Assembly (NCBI GenBank): GCA_038496675.1
Contig: CM076662.1
Coordinates: 15,493,426 to 15,557,425 of the forward strand
Direction: 5' to 3'
Length of the DNA: 64,000 bases
From: Rachycentron canadum
Taxonomy: Eukaryota; Chordata; Actinopteri; Carangiformes; Rachycentridae
Shown: piece after piece, positions 25,488 through 38,060 of the stretch
How the letters are laid out: every line of letters starts with the position of its first letter
Numbering within the stretch: the stretch's first letter is position 1
Translations under genes and position numbers: made by a program
Notes under the pieces: model-generated
Database searches by the model: none
Told to the model about the DNA's origin: nothing
Seen by the model: the letters and a program-made list of their open reading frames with translations, nothing else

Positions 25488-28057
25488 TCTAATAACGTCT
25501 ATTCAAAGCCTTTCATAATCCAATTTTTTTTTGCCAGTGACTGTGGAAGTGCACTGTCATCTTTCTTTTTTTTTTTCCTCTGTCAAATGACTTTTATCCA
25601 CAGTCACGTTACCAGAGTATTGACATAATACTTCATCTGATTCCACTGAACCCATGTGTTGTGCGTTTGTATTCAGTCATTGGTGGGTAACACATCATCT
25701 TACATTGTCTATTCTGGTGCCTGGTTGTAACATCCAGCCTCTGTGTCTCAGTAAGCTGAGCCAAGGTGTGACAGCAGAGTGACAGAAAAAGCTAATTGGT
25801 CAAACTGATGTGTCAGTGCGGCGTTCGGCTCGGTTGAGAAGCTGTGGAAGAAATTTCTGCCGGTCTCTTACACCTGCACTGCTGGACCGATAATGGGAAC
25901 CATACTACAAGTCAGTGAGGCTGAATAAGCCTGCAGAGCTGTTGTATTGTAGATCATCTTGTGATCCCCAAATGGATGTATTAGGCCGGTTAGCCTGGCA
26001 GTGTAGTGTATGTACAGTATTTAACTTTCTTTTGAAAGTTTGCTCTTATTCCAGAAAAGTCCTGCTTCACATTCGGCATGCGTCTGTGTCTACACACTAG
26101 TGCTCGGGGGATAGAAAAAGCATGTATACTTACCTCGGTGAAAACAACAATCCACCATGCAAAATATAGAAGTGTCAGTACACAATGACATTTCTTGACG
26201 GTGCTTTAAAGTGTATGGCAGTTCTAAGTAAAATGCAGCAGGGGTGGTTGATCTACAACTGGATTACCAACCAGGAGAAGTGTGCAGCTGCCCCAGTCCC
26301 ACAGACAGCCAGAGACCCCAAAAGCTCCAGGTTCAGCATGTGTCAGCTGTATTTTGGTAATTTGATCAATTGCAAATTGCACCATTTAAGTACAGTATTA
26401 ATGCTGTGGCCCTGTCCTGTAATGGTGCACAGTGTGGCACGACCACTATAGGAGGTACACGGTACCTAGGTTTTTTGACAGATAATGAAATTGCCACTTC
26501 ATCGTAGTCTTCTCCACTTTTCTCTGTATTCTGCACTTAAGGGGAACGTAAAGCAGTGGGGTATATGATCCCACCTCCAGCTCCATGACTGCAAGCAATT
26601 TGTCTCAGGCTCTGGGATTTGGAATTAAAACATCAGCAGAATAGAAAGATTGACTAGATGTATAATGTATAATAATATTGTGGGTATTTTATATTGATCG
26701 AGATACCTGGTTTCGCCTTATAGTCCAGATCAAATACTGACGGTTGAAGGCTAAAGCCGTTGTATTCTAACTGGCATGCTGTTTGCCGCTGACCAGCAGC
26801 TGGACGTTCAGTCTGGCTCGAGGAAAGCTCTGACTTTGCCTTTGAGTCTAAGGATTTGAACTGACACAGACCTCATCACAAGCCTGCTTTTCCAACCTTC
26901 ATATGTAACCTTTGATCCCTAAACTCTGAAACGATGAATCACACTGTAGATGGGTCTTTAAAAGTTCTGCCAAGTTTGTCATATTTTATGTTTACACTAA
27001 TTATCTCATTTATAATGAGATTATTAACAGCGTTTCTGATATTTGGCATCAGTTCAGCCTAAAGTCTTTTTTTAGATGTGGTTGCATGTATTTGTGACAT
27101 CATGTGTTCCCAATTGAACTTGTTTTCGCCTTGAAATGTCCTGAGTCTGGTAACAATCTGTTTTTAAAGTATTTGTGGTGTAATCCCAAGACACATGAAT
27201 TTGATGTATGTTTTTCTCCTTGAAGCGAGTGTTGTTTTCCCCCAACTGAATTAATTGATTCGTTTATAACAATACATATTTATAGCTTTACAAGTCCCCA
27301 GAAACAAATGCAAATCTTGGATGGGCAGTTTCATAAAGAAGAGCAGATACTTCTTCCTGTTGTATAGTTTCTTGGACAAAACATACAAAATAGATGACCC
27401 TCAATTTTCTTCCTGTTCTCTTTCCCACTGTATCCTCTTTATTTTCTGTTCCAGCCACCTCCACCAGACATGTTTATTTATAACAACGCCTCTTGTGCAA
27501 ACAAGCTGTTGGCAAGTTGAACACTGAGGAGTTGAGAAGCAGGTTCAGAGACACCAGGCACAGCAAAGCCATGAAAAAATACAGTTTGTGCTAGCTCTTT
27601 AGATCCCACCCAACCACTGGAAGGCTTGAGTAATAAAGCACTGCCCAGCGGAGGCCTCTGGGGATGGGCTGCTGCCTGTGTGACTCATCCTCCAAAGCTG
27701 ATCTCTTCCTGGTTCTTTCCATTAATAATCATCTGAGCCCATCTGAACTCCAGCTTCTGATGGCTTCACACCCTCTACTTGGCCCAGAATGAAAAGCATC
27801 CATCCTAAATGCTGTAGTCCAGGGGCATGAGAATGACGCCACCCTTTCTTCACAGATGCATTTAGGGCAGAATGACATTAATTAGAACTTGCATAGCACC
27901 ATCAGACCAAGGGGGGGTCAGATATTTGGACCCACTTTATCATGCACAGTAGCTCATGCACATACTGTGCAGGGCAGGACATACATGTCATAAATATGCA
28001 TTCTGCATTCATGTGCAATGTCAAAGCCGTTGCATGAGTGACAGCTTCATACCTGCC
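25488..28057. other. No gene seen; one weak exon-like segment
   Basis: Apparently unique sequence. The plus-strand segment 27455-27520 follows a strong polypyrimidine tract and is discussed as a finding. The stretch at 26127-26136 equals the first ten bases of U1 snRNA but the similarity stops there. Confidence 0.45.
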
Positions 28058-28105
28058 CAAAATATGATTCATAAAATTCAAAATGATCAAAATATGATTC
28101 ATAAA
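28058..28105. repeat. Short tandem duplication, 30-bp period
   Basis: The 18-mer CAAAATATGATTCATAAA occurs exactly at 28058-28075 and 28088-28105. Confidence 0.9.
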
Positions 28106-28337
28106 GTACATACTGTTCTGAGAAAATCAGCAAAGTGAAGCCCACTTGTTTACATGGTAAAGTGTAAACAAATCCCCCATTCAACCTGCCACGAAAGCTG
28201 TTTTTTTTTCTTCTTCTTCTGTTTTTTTTATTTTTTTTTTATTTGGTACAGTATATTGCTTTGCTGCCAACATGAAACTGCAGGGAAGGAGGATTCCCAC
28301 ATTCGGTGATGATGTTCATGGCATCTATTTGTGTCTC

Positions 28338-28381
28338 TGTGTGGGCAAATTTGTTGTTTCCTTGTGTGGGCAAATTTGTTG
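28338..28381. repeat. Short tandem duplication, 25-bp period
   Basis: The 19-mer TGTGTGGGCAAATTTGTTG occurs exactly at 28338-28356 and 28363-28381. Confidence 0.9.
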
Positions 28382-31300
28382 ATGCTTTGATGAAATATAA
28401 CCAGTGAGTTAGAGTTTTCAATCCCATTGGACCCACTAATGTAATCTCTAGATGTTTAATTATACTGAATGTAGGAAGTGCACTGCTCAAATATGTCAGC
28501 ACATTCTGAGAGCCATGACTATTCTCCTCAAATGGAAATCTAGACTTTGGATTAGTTTTATTTACATTCTTAACTAGGTCACATGTTTAAAACAAAAGAT
28601 TTTCATCTCTTTGACTTTTGTTGACCATATTGTCAGCATCATTCAGTCGTTTGTGGATCCATATTTTAAAGTGCTGATTCTTTCTGTCTCCTCAGAAATT
28701 GTGCAACGTAACGTGACTTCACTCTTTTTTTCACTCACTTTTTTTTTATCAACGCCGTTGAGGACGTGGTCGTCTTGTTTGAATAAACGTTATTGGATTT
28801 GTCAAATCTGATCAGGATTCAGTGTGAGTGCTTTAGTCATTTTATCCATGTGAGCACAGACATTGCAGGTTCTGAAACGCGTTCTGTGTGAGTTAACGCA
28901 ATGAACAAGATGTGTGAAAACATACAGTTTCTGCAGCTTTAAGGTGAGGGATGGAGAGTTTCATTTGTGAAATGTGTGTATGAGTAGAGGAAAAGTGCTG
29001 TAATATGTCGGCTTAGTTTCTCTTCCACTAGTTCTCAATATATTTTTCCCCATAGAGAGCTTCTTTCATTGAGCTTTCCAAACATTAATCAGGGTCGATC
29101 TGTTCATTCTCTAAGCTTAATGTGTGCCCACTACTGCACAGCTCATCGTCTCGGCTGAAATAAAACACTGATTATCGTGTTAGCATTCAGTAAATACAGC
29201 CCCCACAATTCTGGGCCACAACAAAAACATCATTGTCTAGCTGAGCCTAGTGTAGAAAAAAAAAAGGTTCTGCTTGGACCTCAGTCATTAAAATTTACAT
29301 GTAACGTATGCAATTCCTGCGATCAATCACTCATAAACAAAATAAACAAAGTGTGCTATACACAGCCTTTTTTTTCTTTCAGTGGGTCTGCACAATAATG
29401 CTGATAAAGGGGAACATAAACAAAATTCACAACTTAAACAGTGTACAAAGGGTTAAACTGGAACCAGCAGCACATCACCAGCATCATTATAAGAACCTCT
29501 GGTCTGCAACAGCCGATCCTTAAAGACGAATAAACTGTCAACATAGGACCATAAAGGACAGCTGCACTACTCTTTAGCAGCCAAACCATCATATCATAAA
29601 TTCACCTATACATGCACTTATTCTCACAGCAACATGAAGGATATTCTCACAGTGTAAACAAAGGACCTTGGCTACAGAAATCCACTGAATATTAATGGAG
29701 AAACATATTTCTCTCAAGCCAGGATTTTCAAAGGGACGGGTCATGCTGAGAGTGAGGGAGCTGCTCACACAAGACCACAGTTGCAATTTATTTCCTTGGC
29801 TTTAAACATAGCATGATTAATATTTTTGGTTCAATTTTGGAGATAAAATTAGCTGTCAGTGAAAGTTTCACACAAATTAATCTCACAACTTCCTGTGATT
29901 CATTGTGGAGCACACATTGTAGGAAGTTGAATTTCTGCTCCGGGGAAAGTTTGGGTGACAAAACTTTCCAGAGAATCGTTACTTTAAAAAAAATACATTT
30001 TTACATGAGCATCTTGAGACTTTATTCCCAGAAAAAAAAAATAATAAAGTGTAGGAGTGAACTTATGTTTTCTTCATGAGATAATTTCAAAACTAAAATG
30101 CAGAATTGATTCGCTGGGTGGGCCCTGTCTCTTCGTTCTCTGAAACTTATTGCGGATACCTGCTATTACTGTGAGTCAGGAGAGTCGTCACTTCTGGGCT
30201 GAAGAAGCTGCCTGCTCAGTTTTTTGGATTCACTTTGGGCTCGTACGTAGGTGTAGCTACATGTCCGACGCTACCCAGCTGATTTTTAAATGGCTTGTGA
30301 AGTGTGTGTACAGACTGACTAATTGAAGGCAAAAAAAAAAAGAGCCTGACTTTGAAATAGCAGTGCTTTGTTATAAAGTGACAATAGTAAGACTCTTGTT
30401 TTTCTTGTTTTGCTTCACTTTGCACTTAGGGTAGTAACAGATATAGACTGCGATCCATTGCTCACCCGTTAATGCATTTCATCTTTGCAAGTCGAATCTG
30501 TTAATCTCTGTTCTGTCATTATGTTTCCTTTCCACTCTTCTGGAACCTGAATGAACTGCTTTGTTCTATTATTTACAAATAAGATTTAGTTTATTCAGAA
30601 ATGCATCTCCTTCTAATTGTGCGAGCACTCTGCATGCATGTTGTGTGTTCGAGTGAGATACTCAAAGCCTCGTGGGAAATGGGACGGAGACAGAGTGCAG
30701 CATAGCCTGGTATTGTGATGTGATTATGGCTATTAATGGATGAGATGATTGAAGAAGAAGCTATGGTGTGTACTTGGGTATCAGCTTTCGGCCCATGCAT
30801 CAGTCTAAATGTATAGTAATCACAATTATCCTAATTCTATTAAAAATGCTGTTTTTAATTGGCTTTTTAACGTAAAGGTTTGCAGCCTCACTATTGATGA
30901 GTTGTTGACCTTATTGATGGCAAACTGAACTCTGGTGGCCGTGGCCAAGCCAAGAAAAGCATAGAGCATCCTGATCTGGTGAGAGGTAGGTATCTCCCTT
31001 TACACTCATAATGGAGTGTGTTTACACTGTCACTCTGCCCCTGCTGTGCTTCTAGTGTTACTTCAGGGCAGGTATAAAACGTTTCTCCAGCTCTCTGTCA
31101 GGGGAAACCCAGCAGGACTGCGAAAGGAGATAAAATCCACTTGTGGACAAAAAAAAAAAAACAAAAAACCCCACTATCTCTAGTAGCTCAGTGACAATAC
31201 CAGATATAGACCTCTTTAGGCTATGTGGAGAAATATAGAGAAAATCTTTGGAAACTTTTTTAGTTTCCTCCTCCATTTGCCTGTTCTGTTGATCTGAAAT

Positions 31301-31639
31301 GACTTATAATGCAAACAACTTCAGGTTTTCCTCAAAGTCCCAGTGGACACAACAACTCCTCCTCCAGATTAACCAGGAGGGAGACGAACCCTTGTGTTCT
31401 GTAATATTTCTGTCAATACTGACCAGGTGAGAGAGGAGACGATGCCTCTAATTGTTATTGATCGTTCAGTGAACACAGCCTTGTACAGATAATTTCTATA
31501 GACGTGTATAAATCGTTCCCAGTTGAACGTGCTTCTGGTTAAAGTGGCCTCTTGTGTGGCTCGGCTCTGGCGCCGACTTCCCCGGGAGTTCACACGCAGC
31601 TCATCTCAACTTTTAATCTAATTTATTAGCATTAATTCA
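28382..31639. other. No gene seen
   Basis: About 3.2 kb of apparently unique AT-rich DNA with A and T runs (for example 31148-31160). No transposon or exon is recognised. Confidence 0.5.
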
Positions 31640-32300
31640 AAAGTCAATAAGTTACAAAGGTAGTTGCACATTGCTCTCCATTATCTCACCTGGCTGATAG
31701 ACGGAAGGAAATATAATGTTTGTCACTCTAATATCATTCTCGCTACCTTGAGGGATCACAATTACGGGGTTGAAGTGTCAGGAAGAATAACAGAGGAGAT
31801 GTATCAAAGAGACATGGAAATCAGCATTAGTGAGGAGCACACTGTTGGTCTCACTAATGAATCCTGCTCTCTGCTCAAAGATTAGTTTAATAGACGTATG
31901 TGTGTGTGTGCACGTGTGCGTGTGTGTTTGTGTGTGCGTGTGTGTGCGTGGGTGGGTGAGAGTTTGCTGTGGATTGACTTGCAGCTATCGTGGTGTTTTC
32001 TCTTTGATGCCCAGATAGTAAATGAGCTGCAGCAGATGATGCTGCCACAAGTCATCACAGTGGGTCGCCGGCATGGAGAGTGTCCAGCAGAGGCCACGGC
32101 CTTGACTCATATAAGAGAATGAGCGGTCGTCATATAACACCTCGATCAAAACAGATGGAAAATACAGTACAAGCGAGAAAGATTGTGGCATTGTGCTTAT
32201 GAAGATAACCATATGTTTATTACAGAATAAATTAAAGGCAGTAATTCATTCAGGAATTAATTAATTCTCTGGCAGCCTCCCATTTATATCTAGACAACCC
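31640..32300. promoter_or_regulatory. Candidate conserved non-coding block
   Basis: Long, repeat-poor text with AT-rich homeodomain-like words (ATTAATTC at 31631, ATTAAAGGCAGTAATTCATT near 32231). It ends in a perfect 14-bp palindrome GAATTAATTAATTC at 32254-32267. It is interrupted by a (GT)n tract at 31898-31957. Enhancer identity is inferred from texture only. Confidence 0.25.
31898..31957. repeat. Imperfect (GT)n microsatellite
   Basis: TG dinucleotides are interrupted by CACG, TTTG and TGCG units over about 60 bases. Confidence 0.9.
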
Positions 32301-32495
32301 CAATGGCGTTTTACATCTCTCTGAGAGGAAGTTTGCTTTTGTCTTTTTATAGATTTATGGATAGTATGGACGCATAATGTTTTTATCATGGTCCCTCAAT
32401 GATGGCGTCTGTCTAAAAACAGGAATTATCGCAGCCAAAAATAGATCTAGTAGAACTGATTCTCTCCTCCACTCCCCCTGAATCCTCATTATCCA

Positions 32496-32497
<2 letters not shown>

Positions 32498-32560
<63 letters not shown>
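32498..32560. repeat. (AC)n microsatellite, pure
   Basis: About 31 uninterrupted AC units. On the minus strand it reads CVCVCV, which explains the 177- and 102-residue spurious frames. Confidence 0.98.
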
Positions 32561-32561
<1 letters not shown>

Positions 32562-32634
32562 CTGTAGCTCAGGGGATCCAGACCCTTCTCGGTTGCTCCA
32601 GAAGTCATTTGTAGTTGGCAAAGCTCCGATGTGG

Positions 32635-32875
32635 AAAAAAAAAAAAAAAAAAAAGACTTGCATTTAACATGAAGACGCTTGCATCGCTTGACACAAATCC
32701 AGGGGAAATTCTTTGATTTCCACAAGAGATGACTTGCAGATAAAGATGGGGATTCTGGGCAAATCTTTTGAGGAAATCTTTTGCATTTTGCAATGTTCCC
32801 ACCCCCCATGGGGAAAAATTGCAATGCCTCGCTTGAGCTGTGTGGATTTGCATGAATATCAGTCTCTGCTACAAA

Positions 32876-32906
<31 letters not shown>
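32635..32906. repeat. Two long A runs around an octamer-bearing spacer
   Basis: A20 at 32635-32654 and A28 at 32879-32906 enclose 224 bases of non-repetitive DNA. The spacer repeats the word TTGCAT and holds ATTTGCATGAATAT at 32846-32859, a POU-type octamer context. The A runs have no obvious retroposed body, so they are recorded as simple repeats. Confidence 0.8.
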
Positions 32907-32911
<5 letters not shown>

Positions 32912-34239
32912 CCTCCTTTTCAGGTGTTTCATCCCTTCATGCATAAACTCTTGCATTTGATTTTGTCCAAGTCCTGTGCTATAAGTGATGGTTGACTCAT
33001 AATCAGCCCCCCATCCTCCCACCCTTCACAGGCAGCTGCCATCATGTTGTGATTTATTTTCTCCTAGTTGCCACTGTAGATGACATTCAGATGATATACT
33101 GTACATATGCTGTTGTTTAGTGGAGGACTTTTGAAAGGCATGTATATACTATAGGAAACCCATAGAAAGTGTGGTAGCTGTCGTGGCAACACATGTATAT
33201 CTGTCAGGGAGACCTGAAAAGCTGCAGGGGTCATTTTATTACAGAAACGTATGAAACGGTTACGTGAAAATAGATAGAAAACAACAACTTGGTTCCAATT
33301 AGACCAAATGAACAGATTTGGTTAACTACTTGTCTTAGGCATGTGAGTGGGAGAAACACCGTGGCTCACAATGATGAGTTTCATCCTTGATGTCGGACTT
33401 GTGGCCTTCAAAGTTCAGGCCAAATGTTTTAAAGGATTTAAGAGACAGTATCAGTCATTAGCCCAAGGCAGCTGTTTAGTCATACAGATATTCAGTGCAT
33501 GACTGTTGGCTATATAAACACACCACCCATTGCTTGACCTCTGTCAGGGCATGGGGGCAAATTAATAGCATGTTAGCTCAAACTAATATACCGAACCTTA
33601 AAATCAATAAGTGACTCGTTTTACTTTTATATGGCTCATAAACCTTATAATACATAACATATTAAAAACAAGTTGCAGTGCGCATGCCTGTCACTCTACC
33701 CCCACGTTCTGCAGTAAAGCACAACAGGAACTATAAATAGCTTTTCTGCTGCATGTCCCCTTCCTCCTATACACCTTTTACACCACAGGATTAGTGTCAG
33801 GAAAAGCCAATTAAACATCAGTTTTACTGGCAAGAAAATGACACGCGTGTGAGCTGGCATGTGTGGAAACACAAAGGGAAAGTTAACTCCGGGAAAACAT
33901 TTTATAAAAGCAAGTTTCACACAAGGAGGGAAAACACGGGAGTCGAAAAGCCCAGAGTAATGAGCAGCTATTAGCTTGTGGAGCACCTCAGAGCTCGCTT
34001 GTCTGAAGATATTGGCTATGTCCACTGTTATATAATATTACATAATCTCAACTCTGAAAAGAAATGGCATTAGATGATAGGGTTGATTCAGTTACCGCCC
34101 TTCTCTTTTACTAAAAATGAGAAAGGCATAAACTCAATTTCAGCTGTCATAGAATTGTTTTTATATTATTACCATAGACAAATGCCCAGTATCAAGCTGG
34201 GGGAAAATGTCGGCCAAAACCGAGGGAAAATGTAATTAT
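32907..34239. other. No gene seen
   Basis: Apparently unique DNA. A 109-residue minus-strand frame at 33696-34025 has no recognisable product. Confidence 0.45.
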
Positions 34240-34400
34240 GGTGGAGTGATTGACCATTCAAAATAATGCTACTCCAAGTATGGCAAACCTGACGGGAGAT
34301 CCATATTACATCTTGCATCTGCGTAATGAAAATGCGATATTGGAGACATAAAGCTTGTGTAATTGGCAGTTCTGTTTAACAAAATCACAGGAAACATTGC
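34240..34400. promoter_or_regulatory. Candidate conserved non-coding element
   Basis: Even-composition, repeat-free text with GCGTAATGAAAATGCG (about 34321-34336) and TTGTGTAATTGGCAG (about 34355-34369), words of homeodomain/POU type. Weak inference. Confidence 0.2.
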
Positions 34401-37261
34401 TACCGAAACAAAGACATAACACAGATAGGGAAGAATTTTTTTTTTATTTTTTTTATTTTTTTATACAAAGCAATATTTAGCTGGGAGATTTCATGTCACA
34501 CCTGCTCGACAATGGAACGTGCGACACATAGACGTTCATTAGTACAGAAAGCTACAGGAATTCATTAGCTGCTGGCTGATGAGACATAAGCGGCACATGT
34601 GCAAAGCATGTTTGATTTCATAAAAATAACCACTGCTCGCAGTTTCAGCACATGTTCCTCTATCCACTATAACAATCTTCTGACTTCTGCCCCATGCTGA
34701 TTTGATTTCAGGCTGCGACCAATTTCTGGTCAACAGAGAAAAAGGTAATTGGGAGCAGTCATTTAAATGTAGAAGCAGCCATCATGACTCCCAAAATGAA
34801 TTCATGCGTGGTGAGTCAGATAATACTTTTTCACTGAGTGTAACAAAAGTGAATCCATATGGCTGTTACACTGATCAGCCTCAGAAATGCGTCAGTGTGT
34901 GTAAAGGCTGTGACCGTTTTATGCTTTAATCATTTCTGACCACACGATAACAAAATCAACAAAACACACCATATGAATAATATAATACCTTTTAAAACCA
35001 CTTTATTAGTGAAAATCTGATTCCACTGAGTAGTAAGTCCACTGAATGATCAGCAATCAGTTGTAATCCTCATTCTCCGGTGCGCTAAAGATAATAAGCC
35101 CTAGTTTGATGTTTTCTACATGAAGAAAAGGGAAATCTTTGATGAGACACACAGCTGCTTGTTAGTGTTGCTTGTCAAGACTAAGTAAGCTGCAGAGGAG
35201 AAAATGGTCAGAATACGAAGCTGCACTAATGAGCTTCATTACCAGTCAATGATTTCAAGAGGCTTTGTGAAGAGATCCACGAGGGAAATGAATTAGCAAA
35301 ATTTGGATTAGAACACACCAGTGATTAATATCAGATATGCTTTGATACGTCAGGTTATGGAGTAACAGGAGAAACATAAAGGAGAGAGAGAGTGTGATGA
35401 GCGAAGATATCACCGCAAGTGACTGTGTGGGTAGTTTATTTATTTTTTTGTCCTGAAGCATTAATGAACCATTCATCATCATCTCATCAACACAAACATT
35501 AACATTAATGTCAGAGTGATTCTGATGAACATAACGTGACACGTGAACAAGAGAGACCGAAGGGAAATGCTCGTTTTTCTTAAGAGTGGGGAGTGGGGGG
35601 GGGCACAATAACAACAACAACAAAAAAAACTTTATATCTCGAAAGTGGCTGTTTATCTGTGAGTCATACTCCTGTTCCTGCACTCCTCTACAGCCTCTAA
35701 GATCCCTCGCCCCTCCCTTCCAGACACCCTTCCCTCCTCCATCTCTCACCGCGGCAGTAGGTAGGGGGGGTTGGATCCCTGCTGCATTACCGGTGCCTTC
35801 TGATCTAATTGTTTTGTAATGCAGAGATTTTGCTCAGGATGACTCATAACTTGAAGGAGGGGGAAGAAAAAAAAAAAAACTGCAGATGTCACCAAAAATT
35901 TGAATGAGTGCAAAATAGCGAGCAACAAACTCAAAGTAAATTAAAATATCCCCTGCATAGCTGTCTGTTCAAACTAATAGTCCTTCCCTCAGTTTCTCCT
36001 CTTTCCTCCAGTATTTCCTTTTTTCCTTCAGCTCAATTTCTCCAGATTTCAAGATTGAATTCTTTCTTTAACCCCTGAGAGTCGTTAACTTATACTAAAA
36101 GGCTGCTCAGCTGAACTGTCATCTTTAATTCTTAAGAGCGTTAAAAACTGCACTATTCCACCAGTTATGGTCCATTTCTAGTCAGAGTTAATTTAACATC
36201 TGAAACATTCACTATACAGCTCAGCAAACAAACACTGGTCAACATATGTAACTGTCACTGAAAAAAAAAAAAAAAAAAAAACCCAGCTCAGAAGAAATTG
36301 CTGTGCAATGTGAAATGGCCCATTACTGCCACAAAAACCGCACAGCAGTGATATTGGGTTTTGTAAGGCATTTAATGGGTCTTAACTCAATTTCAGATAA
36401 CTTATCTTTTGCTGTTGCAGGATAACAGCATTAGGCTCGGCGATGTCCAGAGACTGGTCTCATTCAAAGCTCCACAAAGTCAACACAATGCCTAAATTGG
36501 CTAAAACAGATGCAAACCTGCCATCACACCAACCAATTTGTCGCATATAAAAACTGTAAACATGTTAATTGTTGATTGATCTGTAAACAAAAGCTCTTTT
36601 GATAGTTTTCATCTTTTACTGTATTTTCAATTGTCACACAACAATGAGTTTTTAGTTTGAGATGTATAAGTATTTCTATGCTCTGTTCTACAAAGTATTT
36701 GTTTGTGTACATGGTGAATAATACCTACAACATCTGGCCTGAACCCAGCCTGTTTAAAGACCAGCCCAACAGCAGCTCACCTCCAGTGGTTTTACTTCCT
36801 CTATGGATGCAGTGATGTAGCAGTGCACCCGTGGGTGTGTCGGTGCACAGCCTCGTCACTGTGCTGTGATTGCAGGTGCAGCAGAGCATTGCCGTGCTCC
36901 TTGGTGCTCGATGCTGCGTGCGGTCAGTCTAATAGTCCTGTTTATCACATGTTTTGTCCACAAACTGTTTTGCTCTGTAATACCAGACCAGACCGGAGTA
37001 GACCACACCCACCTGTGCTGTTGGGTGTGGTCCGGGTTTCAGGACGCATATCAATAGAGGTCAGTGTTGCCGTGTTTTTTCTTCCCCTCAAAGTCTAGTG
37101 TGGTGTTACTCTTGAATAAGGTCAGTGGTGGTGCTTTGAAGTTGTGTTCAAACAAACCTTTGATGGGTCAACATATTGCTACTGTTCAGTACTGTGTACC
37201 GGTTCTGACGGCAGGTTGTTTCACGTTGTTCCTCAAGAAGACAAACTAAAGACCTGAAACT
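34401..37261. other. No gene seen; simple tracts
   Basis: T-rich tract at 34437-34462, G9 run at 35595-35603 beside GGGG (35588-35591), A runs at 35867-35879 and 36261-36281. The segment 36820-37060 is GC-richer than its surroundings but has overlapping frames in two phases and no recognisable protein. Confidence 0.45.
36261..36281. repeat. Poly-A run, 21 bases
   Basis: Uninterrupted A21 with no visible retroposed body or target-site duplication. Confidence 0.95.
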
Positions 37262-37445
37262 AGTGGTCGCCTGATCAATAAATCGACGTGAACTGTCTCA
37301 ACCTTCTGTCATAGCACATTCAATGCTTTAGTTTGGGATCAACAAGATGTTCACAGATCTTACCTAAGACTGTCTATTTTCTGTCGTTTTTGATAAGTAT
37401 GTGACAATTGATAAATGGAAGATAATTGGCAGATTGGAAATAGAC
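37262..37445 (-). mobile_element. Decayed, internally deleted hAT-type MITE
   Basis: Same family and orientation as the copy at 25055-25487. It keeps GATCAATAAATCGACG at the start, a decayed AGTTTGGGATCAACAAGATG block, and CTATTTTCTGTCGTTTTTG followed by GATAATTGGCAGATTGG at the end. The centre is deleted to well under half the family length. Confidence 0.5.
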
Positions 37446-37659
37446 TCAGCTAAAGACTAAAGATTCAGCGCTTTATTATTAAGCTAAGAGCTGCTACTAA
37501 GGCTCTAAGACTGCAAAGCACTTAATAGAAGAAAACCCATAATTTAGAGAGAGTGAGACAAAAAGTGCTTCACTACAGCAATGTTGTGTGAAATTACATT
37601 GGAAATTAGAAAAAGCTCTTGCTCGTATTTGATATTTTTCTGCTAATGCTCACAGCCCT

Positions 37660-38060
37660 TATTCCCTCCCCCATAATATGATGACACACTCACAAGCTGA
37701 TGTGATCTAAAACGATGAACCCTTCGTCCGAGCACTTTTCTCCCCGGGACATCTAATTATGCTAAATGGCTCTCTTAGTGTGCGAGTGGTCCTTTCTCTG
37801 GCTCCTCTGCTAATCAGGATGTGCGCTGCTGGCTACTTGTTAGCTGACCTGCTCATTATTCTTTGGCGTTAACTTGTCTCATGTTGAGATGCGCCTAATT
37901 GTTAGCAGCTAGCTGGGGACGGCCCACCATGCAAACCCAGATTATCATATCCCTTTATGGAGCATTTGCCTGTCAGGTTTTTCAGCAATAGACACAAACA
38001 AATTGGTCTCATTAGGAAACATTAAACTTTCAATACCTGCAGTGTTTTCCAAGTTATTGT
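37660..38060. promoter_or_regulatory. Candidate developmental enhancer-like element
   Basis: Repeat-free text of even composition with many factor-like words: CTAATTATGCTAAAT (37753-37767, homeodomain core joined to a POU-like half), GGCGTTAAC (37865-37873), CCTAATTGTTAGC (about 37894), CCATGCAAAC (37927-37936) and CAGATTATCATAT. Such clusters are characteristic of vertebrate conserved non-coding elements near developmental genes. I cannot confirm conservation. Confidence 0.35.

Noticed and set aside
26127..26136. ATACTTACCT, identical to the 5' end of U1 snRNA
   Set aside because: The following bases do not match U1. The reverse complement is simply a good donor-like word, with no plausible exon beside it.
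32489..33022. 177-residue minus-strand open frame
   Set aside because: Includes polyphenylalanine and CVCV stretches from A and CA runs.
33491..33512. TCAGTGCATGAC, similar to the miR-148/152 family start
   Set aside because: The remainder differs from the mature sequence and neither flank can fold into a microRNA hairpin.
36418..36510. Acceptor-like TTGCTGTTGCAG followed by 24 open codons
   Set aside because: No donor, no recognisable peptide and no polyadenylation signal close by; not convincing as an exon.
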